Assembly: GCF_001922985.1 (NCBI RefSeq) | Contig: NZ_MRUH01000045.1 | Span: 1-64,000, forward strand | DNA: 64,000 nucleotides | Origin: Teredinibacter waterburyi | Lineage (GTDB): Bacteria; Pseudomonadota; Gammaproteobacteria; Pseudomonadales; Cellvibrionaceae | Direction of reading: 5' to 3' | Shown here: piece after piece, positions 19,672 to 27,667 of the stretch | How positions within the stretch are numbered: the stretch's first letter is position 1 | Layout: each line of letters begins with the position of its first letter | Program-made: the position numbers and the translations under genes | Notes under the pieces: model-generated | Seen by the model: the letters and a program-made list of their open reading frames with translations, nothing else | What the model was told of the DNA's origin: nothing | Databases searched by the model: none

Positions 19672-22122
19672 ATGCGAGAGCTCATGCCTGTAGCGAAACT
19701 AGCCGATATCCTCGCCCGCGTAAGCCTGCGTTACTGGGTATTAGTGGTGGGTGTGGCGATAGCGCTTAGTGGCGCCGCACCGCAATGGTTGAGCGGTGTC
19801 GACCGCGGTTTGTTCGTCGCTAGTAGCTATTTGGTGGGCAAGCCCCGTGGGACTTCTGATATTGGCTTGATTCAAGTTCCACAGAGCGATTACGACCTTT
19901 GGCAGTCTGACCTCTATCAAGCCGGCACTCTGGGTGCCTTGTTGTCGAATATTTTGTTGAGTTCGCAGTCGACCATAGGTTTGGTTTTGTATAAGCCGTT
20001 GCCGCTAGAGTATGGTCCCGCCGATGTTCTGCTCGAATCTATGGCGGTAGCGGCCGAGTCGAATGGTTCCGTATCGCCACAAGACCAGCAGGCCCGCGAG
20101 CTGGTTAGCCGGAAAAACCTCATCCAAGAGATTTTGCGCAATGACCGTGTTGTTTTGGGGGTTAAGGGCAATCTTCAGCAGGCATTAACGCCGTTACAAA
20201 GCCAAGGGGGTGAGCTTGGTGATATCCCCGTTTGGGTGCGGCGCGTGATAGCTCCACCTGCGGCCCCGCAATCAGCGATGTTGAGCGGTATTGAATCTCC
20301 CCGTCCTGTACTAGATCACTACACCATAGCGAATCCTCATAATTTCCAGCACAGACTAGTGGTGTCTGACGGCGATTCGGTGTTTAGCGGGTTTTTACTG
20401 AGGCTGTTATATCAGGCAAAAGGTCAGCCGGCATTAAGTTGGCTAGCCGATGGTGGGGTGCAGCTCGGTGCGAATCGTTTGCGTGCATCCACCACTGGAG
20501 ACTATCTGGTCTACAATCTCGCCAGCGCTCGGATGGCGCCGCGTATCAACCGCATGTCGTTAGATGAAGCGCTTGCCAGTGGTGCTTTCAGTGACCTTGT
20601 CTTAATCGCTCGCGAGAATGATGAGGATGCCGAGGCGTTAGCCGCAACACTATTCAGTTTGCTGATGGAGCGCACCGCAGCAAAGCCTTGGTGGCAGCCC
20701 TTTTCACAAGCGCTGGTGATATTGCTGATAACACTACTGCTGGTCTTTGTCGTACCGCGCTTCAGCTTTGTGGTGGCAGGACTAATCTGCTTACTGGTAA
20801 GTTTTGTCTTGCTAGTTGGCGAAGTCGTGTCTGCTGCTACTCATGGCATCTGGTTGCCCATGTCACTTGCCTTGTTTTGGCTTTGGCTTGGGTTTGTGCT
20901 CATCTGTATATTTCAACTTAAGCAGCGTGTTTGGCGCGAAGTGGTGACTCGAGCCGATAGCTCTGCCATCGACCAAGCGGCGATGTTTATTGATAAGGGC
21001 GACTTAGATGCAGCCTACCAGTGCTTGTTGCCCTGCAGCGCCACTGACGAGGTGCTCGCGCAAATCTACCGTGTAGCAGGCAAGTTAGCCGAGCAACAAG
21101 ACTACCCGCGCGCAATAGCGACCTTCCAATCCATATTGCTGCGGCGCAAAAGTTTTCGTGACTGCAAAGAAAAGATTGAAGCCTTGGCGGCTATGCGTAT
21201 CGCCGCTGGGCGTGATACTGATCCCGAGGTTGATGCTACTCAGGTTATTGATCGCGCCGCGCTGGTGCGGCCCGCACTTGGCCGCTACGAGCTTAAAGAC
21301 GAGCTAGGGCGTGGCTCCACTGGAATTGTTTACCTTGGTTTTGATCCGAGGATTGCGCGTCAGGTAGCGATCAAAACGCTTAACTACCGGCAGTTTCAGC
21401 AGGGCGATATCGCGGATATAAAAGCGCGATTTTTTCGTGAGGCGGAAGCGGCGGGGCGGCTTAATCATCCGAATATTGTATCGGTGTTTGATGTCGGTGA
21501 TGACGCGGATTTGGCCTATATCGCGATGGACTACGTCGAAGGTAAAGCACTCAATGCTTTTGTAGACGAAAAAAATCTACTGCCGGTATTTGAGGTGTAT
21601 CGGATTATTGCCGATGTTGCCTCCGCGTTAGAATATGCACATAGCAACCACATAGTGCATCGTGATATTAAACCCGGCAACATCATCTACAACCCATCGC
21701 CTTATCAACTCAAAGTCACCGATTTCGGCATCGCTAGATTGGTGGACAATTCGCGCACAAGCACGGGTGAGATTTTGGGAAGCCCTTTGTATATGGCGCC
21801 CGAGCAATTGTTAGGCCGCAGAGTTCAGGCGGCTGCCGATGTGTTTAGTCTTGGCGTTACCTTTTATCAATTGCTGACGGGTCGGTTGCCATTCAATGGC
21901 GATAGTTTGGCAAGTTTGAGCTACGACATTATTCACGGCAAACACAAGGGCGTGCGCAGCCTGCGGAAGGAGCTACCGAGTAGTGCTTCGCGGATTACCA
22001 ATCAATGTTTACAAAAAGATCCGGACGATCGATATGAAACCGCTGCTGATTTAGCTGCGGCAATTAAGAAAGCGATAAAACGTGATTTTGTGCAGGAAGC
22101 TCGGCGCTTGGGTTATGTATAG
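19672..22122 (+). CDS. CHASE2-type transmembrane Ser/Thr protein kinase
   Basis: An 816-residue kinase. A first hydrophobic segment (about 20-37) is followed by a periplasmic region (about 40-340) typical of CHASE2 sensors. A hydrophobic block at about 346-420 should hold three membrane helices. A short helical linker with a TPR-like flavour (about 425-500) precedes the Hanks-type kinase domain: GRGSTG loop at 546-551, catalytic K568, HRDIKPGN at 663-670, DFG at 684-686, APEQ at 709-712. All catalytic residues are present, so it should be active. A juxta-kinase DATQVID (T523) may be autophosphorylated. It lies between two FHA genes. The exact start is uncertain (ATG at 19672 or 19684). Confidence 0.93.
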   Translation: MRELMPVAKLADILARVSLRYWVLVVGVAIALSGAAPQWLSGVDRGLFVASSYLVGKPRGTSDIGLIQVPQSDYDLWQSDLYQAGTLGALLSNILLSSQSTIGLVLYKPLPLEYGPADVLLESMAVAAESNGSVSPQDQQARELVSRKNLIQEILRNDRVVLGVKGNLQQALTPLQSQGGELGDIPVWVRRVIAPPAAPQSAMLSGIESPRPVLDHYTIANPHNFQHRLVVSDGDSVFSGFLLRLLYQAKGQPALSWLADGGVQLGANRLRASTTGDYLVYNLASARMAPRINRMSLDEALASGAFSDLVLIARENDEDAEALAATLFSLLMERTAAKPWWQPFSQALVILLITLLLVFVVPRFSFVVAGLICLLVSFVLLVGEVVSAATHGIWLPMSLALFWLWLGFVLICIFQLKQRVWREVVTRADSSAIDQAAMFIDKGDLDAAYQCLLPCSATDEVLAQIYRVAGKLAEQQDYPRAIATFQSILLRRKSFRDCKEKIEALAAMRIAAGRDTDPEVDATQVIDRAALVRPALGRYELKDELGRGSTGIVYLGFDPRIARQVAIKTLNYRQFQQGDIADIKARFFREAEAAGRLNHPNIVSVFDVGDDADLAYIAMDYVEGKALNAFVDEKNLLPVFEVYRIIADVASALEYAHSNHIVHRDIKPGNIIYNPSPYQLKVTDFGIARLVDNSRTSTGEILGSPLYMAPEQLLGRRVQAAADVFSLGVTFYQLLTGRLPFNGDSLASLSYDIIHGKHKGVRSLRKELPSSASRITNQCLQKDPDDRYETAADLAAAIKKAIKRDFVQEARRLGYV

Positions 22123-22228
22123 TGGTGTGGTTTTTGTGGCGGGGCTTTAGTAAAGCGCACCGGCACTCAGGCTCACACCAACAAAAAAATTAAAGGTTAG
22201 TAACCTTAACCGATAAGAGGTTTATCCC

Positions 22229-22588
22229 GTGGCTATTCTCGCTCAGCTGGTTGATGATGTTGTTGTCCATAAATTTGATATTAAGGCCGCCTCGACAACG
22301 CTGGGCCGACGCCCTAGTAATGATATTGTTATTGATGACAGCGCAATTAGCTCCCTTCATGCCTATATTATTCAGCAACCCAACCCCGACTTCCCGGAGT
22401 ACTTTGAATTTTTTCTGGAAGATAACCAGAGTACCAACGGTTCTTTTATCAACGATCTACCGGTGACAAGTCGTAAACTTCTCCACCACAATGACATTAT
22501 TCGTTTCGGCTGGAACAAATTTAAGTTTATCAACGACAGTGAAGCCGACTTGGAAGCAACGGTCCACATGTTGAATAAAACCCTTTAG
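22229..22588 (+). CDS. FHA-domain protein 2
   Basis: A 119-residue protein, essentially one FHA domain, with TLGRRPSND, ISSLHAYI and NQSTNGSFIN as the phosphothreonine-binding elements. The C-terminal tail holds DLEATVHM (T111), an acidic-Thr segment resembling FHA ligands. It follows the CHASE2 kinase by 106 bases and is diverged from the FHA protein upstream of the kinase. It is probably an effector or scaffold of the same kinase system. It ends just before a terminator hairpin. Confidence 0.9.
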   Translation: MAILAQLVDDVVVHKFDIKAASTTLGRRPSNDIVIDDSAISSLHAYIIQQPNPDFPEYFEFFLEDNQSTNGSFINDLPVTSRKLLHHNDIIRFGWNKFKFINDSEADLEATVHMLNKTL

Positions 22589-22641
22589 TCGCCGCGTAAT
22601 ACTAGTGTTATTTTTCTTTACCTAAAACTAAAAGCAATGAT

Positions 22642-22686
22642 AAAAAGCGAAAACAAATATCCGTAGAGCGATATTTGTTTTCGCTT
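22642..22686 (-). terminator. Terminator of the nitrate-transporter operon
   Basis: A perfect 16-bp stem (22645-22660 with 22671-22686) with a 10-base loop. On the minus strand it runs into TTTTT (complement of 22642-22646), fitting intrinsic termination after the ATPase gene. It also sits downstream of the converging FHA gene and may stop transcription from that side. Confidence 0.75.
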
Positions 22687-22693
22687 AACGCCT

Positions 22694-24511
22694 TTAGCTA
22701 ACGACGGCTTCTTGTCTATCTTCGCTATTAACGGCTGTTATCGGCTTGCCATCCATATCGACAATCGTCGCAGGCTCAATCGTTGTTTCAGTTTCGTCAG
22801 GATCTGGATCACCGCCTTCATACTCCTCCAAAAAGGTTAATAACTGTTCGCGGTAACGGTAATAGTCGGGGTGTTTGAGTAGCTGTTTGCGCGTGCGCGG
22901 GCGCGGTAAGTTTACTTCCATAATCTTGCCAACTTTTGCGTTGGGCCCGTTTGACATCATTACCACACGGTCAGCGAGTAGAATCGCTTCGTCAACGTCG
23001 TGGGTTACACAGATTGCGGTAACTTGCGTTCGCTTCCATACCTCCATTAACACTTCTTGTAGTTCCCAGCGGGTAAGCGAATCGAGCATGCCGAAGGGCT
23101 CGTCGAGTAAAAGTAGTTTTGGTGATAATGCAAAGGCGCGGGCAATACCAACGCGTTGCTTCATGCCGTTGGAAAGTTCACAGGCTTTTTTATCCATTGC
23201 ATCGGAAAGCCCCACGCGAGAAAGATAATACTCAACAATTTCTTTACGTTCTTTACGGCTGCCATGAGGGTAAACCTTGTCAACGCCGAGCAGCACATTT
23301 TCGCGCGCTGTTAACCATGGGAATAAACTCGGTGCCTGGAATACCACACCGCGATCCGGCCCCGCTCCGGTTACTTCACGGCCGTCGAGAATAACGCCGC
23401 CACCACTAATTTCATTCAGCCCAGCGACCATCGAAAGCACCGTGGACTTGCCACAACCAGAGTGCCCGATTAGGGAAATAAATTCGCCTTTTCGAAGTTT
23501 AAGGTCAAAGCCGTCAACCACCGTTAGCGGCCCCTTGGGGGTGGGATAAATTTTTGTAACCTGTGAAAATTCTACGTAACGATCGAGATGTGCCGTGTGT
23601 ACCTTGGCGGCAGCGCGGGCTGCGTCGTTTGGCAGTTCTGCTGCTGGTTCTTGTGGAACTGTCGCATTCGTCGCTTTTGGTGCTGCGGTATTTGGTGTTA
23701 AATCGGGTAGATCGAGCGAGTCGTCGGCGTTACTTGCCGCCATGCCAACTTTCATTAGATATTCGGTGATTTCTTTGCGCAAACGTATAAATTCGGCATC
23801 GTGATTCATGGCGGTACGTTCACGTGGTCGTGAAATGTTGATCTTGAATTCTGGGCCTAAACTAGCGCGTGGCCCAGGGTTTAGTGGAATAACGCGATCG
23901 GCAAGCAAAATGGCTTCATCCACATCGTTGGTAATCAGCACGATGGTTTTCTTTTCGATTTGCGAAATCTCTTCAATCTCGTCTTGTAGTTTTGCGCGGG
24001 TAAGCGCATCTAACGCCGACAGCGGCTCGTCCAGTAGAATTACTTCGGGTTGCATGGCTAAGGCGCGAGCCACGGCAACACGTTGACGCATACCGCCGGA
24101 GAGTTCTGCTGGGCGTCTGTCGGCCGCGTGCGATAAACCCACCATGTCGATGTAGTGACGAATATGCTCGTCTCGTTTACTTCTTGACCAGCTGCCAAAT
24201 ACTTGGTTTACCGCTAGCGCAATATTGCCGTAGACCGTGAGCCAGGGCATTAACGAGTAGCTTTGAAAAACAATGCCGCGTTCTGGACTCGGCCCTGACA
24301 CCGGTTTTCCTTTGAAAAGAACTTCGCCGGAGTCTGGGCTGATTAACCCCGCTATCGACGAAATAAGCGTGGTTTTTCCACTGCCGGAAAAACCTACAAT
24401 GGCGACAAATTCACCGTCTTCAATATTTAAATTTAAATCTTTTAACACTTCAGTAACATCGGCGCCGTTACCGTAGCTCTTGCTCATATTTTTCAATTCT
24501 AGAAATGCCAT
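22694..24511 (-). CDS. Nitrate/taurine-type ABC importer, tandem-fused ATPase
   Basis: A 605-residue protein with two complete ABC ATPase domains. Domain 1 has [17 protein letters not shown] and [12 protein letters not shown]. After a linker rich in Ala, Pro and Thr, domain 2 has [17 protein letters not shown] and [12 protein letters not shown]. Both belong to the NrtC/NrtD/SsuB/TauB group. In cyanobacteria NrtC and NrtD are separate, and NrtC carries a binding-protein domain; here the two ATPases are joined and no such domain is present. The start at 24511 is preferred over a longer frame from 24619 because CGAGGAAG lies just before it and the sequence then begins with the normal MAFLELKNM. 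Confidence 0.9.
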   Translation of the reverse strand: MAFLELKNMSKSYGNGADVTEVLKDLNLNIEDGEFVAIVGFSGSGKTTLISSIAGLISPDSGEVLFKGKPVSGPSPERGIVFQSYSLMPWLTVYGNIALAVNQVFGSWSRSKRDEHIRHYIDMVGLSHAADRRPAELSGGMRQRVAVARALAMQPEVILLDEPLSALDALTRAKLQDEIEEISQIEKKTIVLITNDVDEAILLADRVIPLNPGPRASLGPEFKINISRPRERTAMNHDAEFIRLRKEITEYLMKVGMAASNADDSLDLPDLTPNTAAPKATNATVPQEPAAELPNDAARAAAKVHTAHLDRYVEFSQVTKIYPTPKGPLTVVDGFDLKLRKGEFISLIGHSGCGKSTVLSMVAGLNEISGGGVILDGREVTGAGPDRGVVFQAPSLFPWLTARENVLLGVDKVYPHGSRKERKEIVEYYLSRVGLSDAMDKKACELSNGMKQRVGIARAFALSPKLLLLDEPFGMLDSLTRWELQEVLMEVWKRTQVTAICVTHDVDEAILLADRVVMMSNGPNAKVGKIMEVNLPRPRTRKQLLKHPDYYRYREQLLTFLEEYEGGDPDPDETETTIEPATIVDMDGKPITAVNSEDRQEAVVS

Positions 24512-24542
24512 GCTACTTCCTCGATTAATACTTCTTCCTCGA

Positions 24543-25559
24543 TTAATGTTTGTCGCCGAATGTAAATAGATTTTGCAAAGTAAACATAATGCGATCGAGC
24601 AAGAATCCAATAATGCCAATAGTTAACACTGCAACCATAATGCGGCCGAGTGAGTTGGAGCTGCCATTCTGGAATTCATCCCAGACGAATTTCCCCAGGC
24701 CTGGGTTTTGTGCGAGCATTTCGGCGGCGATTAGTACCATCCAGCCAACACCCAGCGATAGTCTTAATCCGGTAAAAATCAGTGGCAGAGACGAGGGTAA
24801 AACCAGCTTGGTAATTTTGGTGAACCAGCCTAGTTGCAATACTTTGCCCACGTTCATTAAATCTTTGTCGATCGAAGCAACGCCAAGCGCTGTATTGATT
24901 AGTGTCGGCCAAAGCGAGCACAAGGTGACGGTAATGGCGGAGTTTAAGAAAGATTTACTAAACCACGAATCGTCAGACGTTACATAGGTCGCACTTACCA
25001 CCATGGTTACAATGGGTAGCCATGCCAGCGGAGAGACCGGTTTGAATAATTGAATGATTGGGTTCATTGCGGCGCTAAACGTCGTGCTAAGACCGCAGAA
25101 TATACCTATAGGAACGGCGAATATCGTCGCGATAAAAAAACCCATGAAGACGGTTTTAATACTGGTCCATATTTGATCGATATAGGTGGGTGATCCGGTA
25201 TAGTCACGCCATTTTATTTTGTCTGTCTTACCTTGTTGTTCATATTTTTCATTGCGTTTCTCTTGGCGCTCATAAAATGCATTTTGTTTTTCGCGCTGAG
25301 CCTTGTGGTCGCCCCAAAGGCCGGTGGCCTGATGGTAGACTTCTACTGGGCCGGGAATGGTTCCAAGGCTGGTCACAACTTTACTGGAGAGCTGTCCCCA
25401 CAGCGCTAGAAATACAACAAAAGCAACAATAGGAATACCGACCACCATCCATAACTGCTTTAACTGCTCTTTTGGGTCTTCACCGGCCGCTAGGCGCACT
25501 AGCGGCACGAACCATGTCAGCCCAGATACCTGCAGAAAATGAATAAATTTATTTATCAT
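24543..25559 (-). CDS. nrtB: Nitrate-type ABC importer permease
   Basis: The inner-membrane permease of the NrtB/TauC/SsuC group, about 338 residues. It has a hydrophobic N-terminal helix, a long charged cytosolic or periplasmic insert rich in Lys, Glu and Gln (about 75-120), then the multi-helix core. The EAA-type loop is in [24 protein letters not shown], the coupling site for the ATPases. ATG at 25559 is preferred; the alternative at 25604 lies inside a hairpin. The ATPase gene follows after 31 bases. The nitrate assignment comes from the adjacent binding protein. Confidence 0.87.
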   Translation of the reverse strand: MINKFIHFLQVSGLTWFVPLVRLAAGEDPKEQLKQLWMVVGIPIVAFVVFLALWGQLSSKVVTSLGTIPGPVEVYHQATGLWGDHKAQREKQNAFYERQEKRNEKYEQQGKTDKIKWRDYTGSPTYIDQIWTSIKTVFMGFFIATIFAVPIGIFCGLSTTFSAAMNPIIQLFKPVSPLAWLPIVTMVVSATYVTSDDSWFSKSFLNSAITVTLCSLWPTLINTALGVASIDKDLMNVGKVLQLGWFTKITKLVLPSSLPLIFTGLRLSLGVGWMVLIAAEMLAQNPGLGKFVWDEFQNGSSNSLGRIMVAVLTIGIIGFLLDRIMFTLQNLFTFGDKH

Positions 25560-25598
25560 GACTAAAGCCTGTTTATGCTCGTTAATGTAAAAATGGAT

Positions 25599-25645
25599 TT
25601 TCATTTGCTGCGAGCTACGATTGCTTTTGCTCGCAGCAAATGAAA
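25599..25645 (-). repeat. Intercistronic hairpin between nrtA-like and nrtB-like genes
   Basis: A perfect 17-bp inverted repeat (25599-25615 with 25629-25645, 13-base loop) begins 8 bases after the binding-protein stop and ends 40 bases before the permease start. No T-run follows on the minus strand. It probably protects the upstream mRNA from 3' exonucleases, or partly terminates, giving more binding protein than permease. Confidence 0.75.
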
Positions 25646-25652
25646 TTGGTGA

Positions 25653-27062
25653 TTATTTCTTTTTAGTGATGCCTGTACCGGTAACGACATCGCCAGACTT
25701 TAAGCCGATGGGGAACTTGGCAATATAGTCATTTGGCTTTTTACCGTTGTATACAATGTTGTCGATAAAGTGAGTTTGTGGGTCGCGGTAGCCATCTGAA
25801 CCAAACGGGAAGTCAGCTTTCGCTACCTTGCCTTCTTTGATAAGAAGCTCAGCTGCCTGCATATAGATCTCTGGCTTATACACTTGCTTGGCAACGTCCT
25901 GATACCAACTGTCGGGTTTGTCGTCGGCGATCTGTCCCCAGCGACGCATTTGTGTCAAGTACCAAATAGCATCTGAATAGTAGGGGTAGGTCGCAAAGTA
26001 ACGATAGAATACGTTGAAGTCTGGTACTTCACGCTTGTCACCTTTTTCGTATTCAAATGTGCCTGTCATAGAGTTGGCGATAACGTCATAATCTGCGCCG
26101 ACGTAGTTGGGTTTAGACAGAATTTTTACTGCTGCGGGGCGATTGGCATTGTCGTTTTCATCTAACCATTTAGCCGCACGAATAAGTGCTTTTAAGACGG
26201 CTAAGTGAGTGTTGGGATATTTTTCTGCCCAGTCATTGGAAACGCCGAATACTTTTTCTGGGTTGTTTTTCCAAATTTCGTAGTCAGTTACAACCGGTAC
26301 GCCAATACCTTTAAATACCGCCTGCTGGTTCCATGGTTCGCCTACGCAGTAACCGTAGATAGTGCCAGCCTCCATAGTTGCGGGCATTTGTGGTGGTGGC
26401 GTTACCGAGAGCAAGGTGTCGGCGCCAATTTGACCTACAGTGCCGGAAGCGCCTGGGCCATAAAACCCTGGTTGCAGTCCGCCAGCTGCCAGCCAGTAGC
26501 GCAATTCATAGTTGTGTGTCGATACCGGAAAAACCATTCCCATATTGAATGGCTTGCCTTCGGATTTATATTTTTCAACAACAGGTTTCAGTGCGCTCGC
26601 GCTAATTGGGTGTACGGGTTTGCCATCCTTATGCGGAATATTTTTCTTCATTTGGCTCCAGATATCGTTGGAAACTGTAATGCCGTTGCCGTTTAAATCC
26701 ATGCTGAAGGCGGTAATAATATGCGCTTTAGTCCCATAGCCAATGGTTGCGCCCAGTGGTTGTCCTGCGAGCATATGTGCTCCGTCAAGCTTCCCGTCGA
26801 TTACGCCATCGAGTAAAACTTTCCAGTTTGCTTGTGCCTCTAAGGTTACGAATAAACCTTCGTCTTCAAAAAAGCCCTGCTCGTAGGCGATTGCGAGTGG
26901 TGCCATATCGGTAAGCTTAATAAAACCAAAAGTGAGTTCGTCTTTTTCCAGTTCTAATTCGGCGGCGATACTATTACTTGATGTGCTAAATAAAAACGCA
27001 GCAGTGAATATACTTGCTGATAGCCGCGATAATTTTTTATAGACAGATTTTTGTTCAAACAT
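25653..27062 (-). CDS. nrtA: NrtA/CmpA-type nitrate (or related anion) binding protein
   Basis: A periplasmic solute-binding protein of about 469 residues. It has a signal peptide (basic start, hydrophobic stretch, SNSIAAE), followed by the NrtA/CmpA-family fold: [23 protein letters not shown], a ligand-site region around [20 protein letters not shown], and [12 protein letters not shown]. It lacks the lipobox of cyanobacterial NrtA, so it should be soluble in the periplasm. ATG at 27062 is chosen because the signal peptide then starts normally; a longer frame from 27113 exists. A sigma-54 promoter lies about 110 bases upstream. Nitrate or nitrite is most likely, but family members also bind bicarbonate or cyanate, and no nitrate reductase gene is nearby. 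Confidence 0.87.
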   Translation of the reverse strand: MFEQKSVYKKLSRLSASIFTAAFLFSTSSNSIAAELELEKDELTFGFIKLTDMAPLAIAYEQGFFEDEGLFVTLEAQANWKVLLDGVIDGKLDGAHMLAGQPLGATIGYGTKAHIITAFSMDLNGNGITVSNDIWSQMKKNIPHKDGKPVHPISASALKPVVEKYKSEGKPFNMGMVFPVSTHNYELRYWLAAGGLQPGFYGPGASGTVGQIGADTLLSVTPPPQMPATMEAGTIYGYCVGEPWNQQAVFKGIGVPVVTDYEIWKNNPEKVFGVSNDWAEKYPNTHLAVLKALIRAAKWLDENDNANRPAAVKILSKPNYVGADYDVIANSMTGTFEYEKGDKREVPDFNVFYRYFATYPYYSDAIWYLTQMRRWGQIADDKPDSWYQDVAKQVYKPEIYMQAAELLIKEGKVAKADFPFGSDGYRDPQTHFIDNIVYNGKKPNDYIAKFPIGLKSGDVVTGTGITKKK

Positions 27063-27179
27063 ATGTGGCCCCAAAACGTTGTTGGTTGGTCCCGAAAGGC
27101 TGCAGTGCAGCAAGTTAGTTAAGCGTTGTTAGAGTAAGCATCGCTATATTACATAGCCGACACGCTCCGTTTTTCTTAT

Positions 27180-27195
27180 CGCAAAACCCTTGCCA
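27180..27195 (-). promoter_or_regulatory. Sigma-54 (RpoN) promoter of the nitrate-transporter operon
   Basis: On the minus strand the sequence reads TGGCAAGGGTTTTGCG, matching TGGCAC-N5-TTGC with only one difference. The invariant GG (-24) and GC (-12) are exactly spaced. Transcription should start near 27170, about 108 bases before the binding-protein ATG. This fits nitrogen control by an NtrC-type activator. Confidence 0.8.
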
Positions 27196-27290
27196 CATTT
27201 GTTTTTTTATTAAAAAGTTATTTTATTTCAATTAATTAGCCGATAAATCTCTGAGTAAACCTATTCTTAGATGATGGAATTTAAAAAATA

Positions 27291-27319
27291 GGCGCACAGT
27301 TATGGGGATAAGGTGCGCC
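27291..27319. promoter_or_regulatory. Inverted repeat, possible activator site
   Basis: GGCGCAC (27291-27297) and its exact complement GTGCGCC (27313-27319) are separated by 15 bases, about 97-125 bases upstream of the -24 element. The half-sites resemble the GCAC/GTGC of NtrC sites, but the gap is wider than the usual 17-bp dyad. It is a candidate enhancer only. Confidence 0.4.
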
Positions 27320-27330
27320 ATTACTGACTC

Positions 27331-27348
27331 ATTTTTACCCGTAAAAAT
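27331..27348. promoter_or_regulatory. 18-bp palindrome upstream of the sigma-54 promoter
   Basis: ATTTTTAC-CC-GTAAAAAT has perfect 8-bp arms. It lies just beyond the GC-rich inverted repeat, about 135-155 bases upstream of the -24 element, where enhancer-binding proteins often sit. The protein that binds is unknown. Confidence 0.45.
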
Positions 27349-27580
27349 CTATTTTTGTCGATGTGTAGCGATGCTTTTTTGCGTCATTGCGGTGCGGGGT
27401 CGCTGCAGGAACGGGCGCTGAGGGAATATCTAACGGTTAAGATGGCGCTTTATATTTTCGTTGCGCGCCTTTTTGGAACCTACAGTTTTGTTTTTATTTC
27501 GAAGTGGGAGAAATTAAAAGCGAGGTTGCTGATAATAGCAGGAAGGCATGAAGCGGATACTGAAACAGGGTGAGTTAAAT

Positions 27581-27614
27581 GCCCAAGGTTCTGTTGTGGG
27601 AAAGAACCTTGGGC
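27581..27614 (-). terminator. Hairpin downstream of rnb
   Basis: A perfect 12-bp stem (27581-27592 with 27603-27614, 10-base loop) lies 54 bases after the rnb stop on the minus strand. It is preceded on that strand by a small AAAAAGC/GCTTTTT stem. The T-run after the main stem is weak (ATTTAA), so this is a probable but not classical terminator. Confidence 0.5.
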
Positions 27615-27667
27615 AAAAAGCGAGAAGCTTTTTGGTCGGTGCGGGCTGTGTAATCCAGTGTGTGGGT

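Larger units (their letters stand above)
27114..27667. other. Regulatory region between nrtA-like gene and rnb
   Basis: I see no convincing gene in these 554 bases. The region contains, from left to right, the sigma-54 promoter of the transporter operon, two inverted repeats 97-154 bases upstream of it, and a hairpin following rnb. A 72-codon frame on the plus strand (27355-27573) has no ribosome binding site and no recognisable protein character. Confidence 0.6.

Noticed and set aside
27291-27319. Canonical NtrC-binding site
   Set aside because: Half-sites resemble NtrC, but the 15-base gap does not fit the compact NtrC dyad; kept only as a generic inverted repeat.
27355-27573. 72-codon frame upstream of the transporter operon
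   Set aside because: No ribosome binding site, no recognisable protein features, and it overlaps regulatory sequence.
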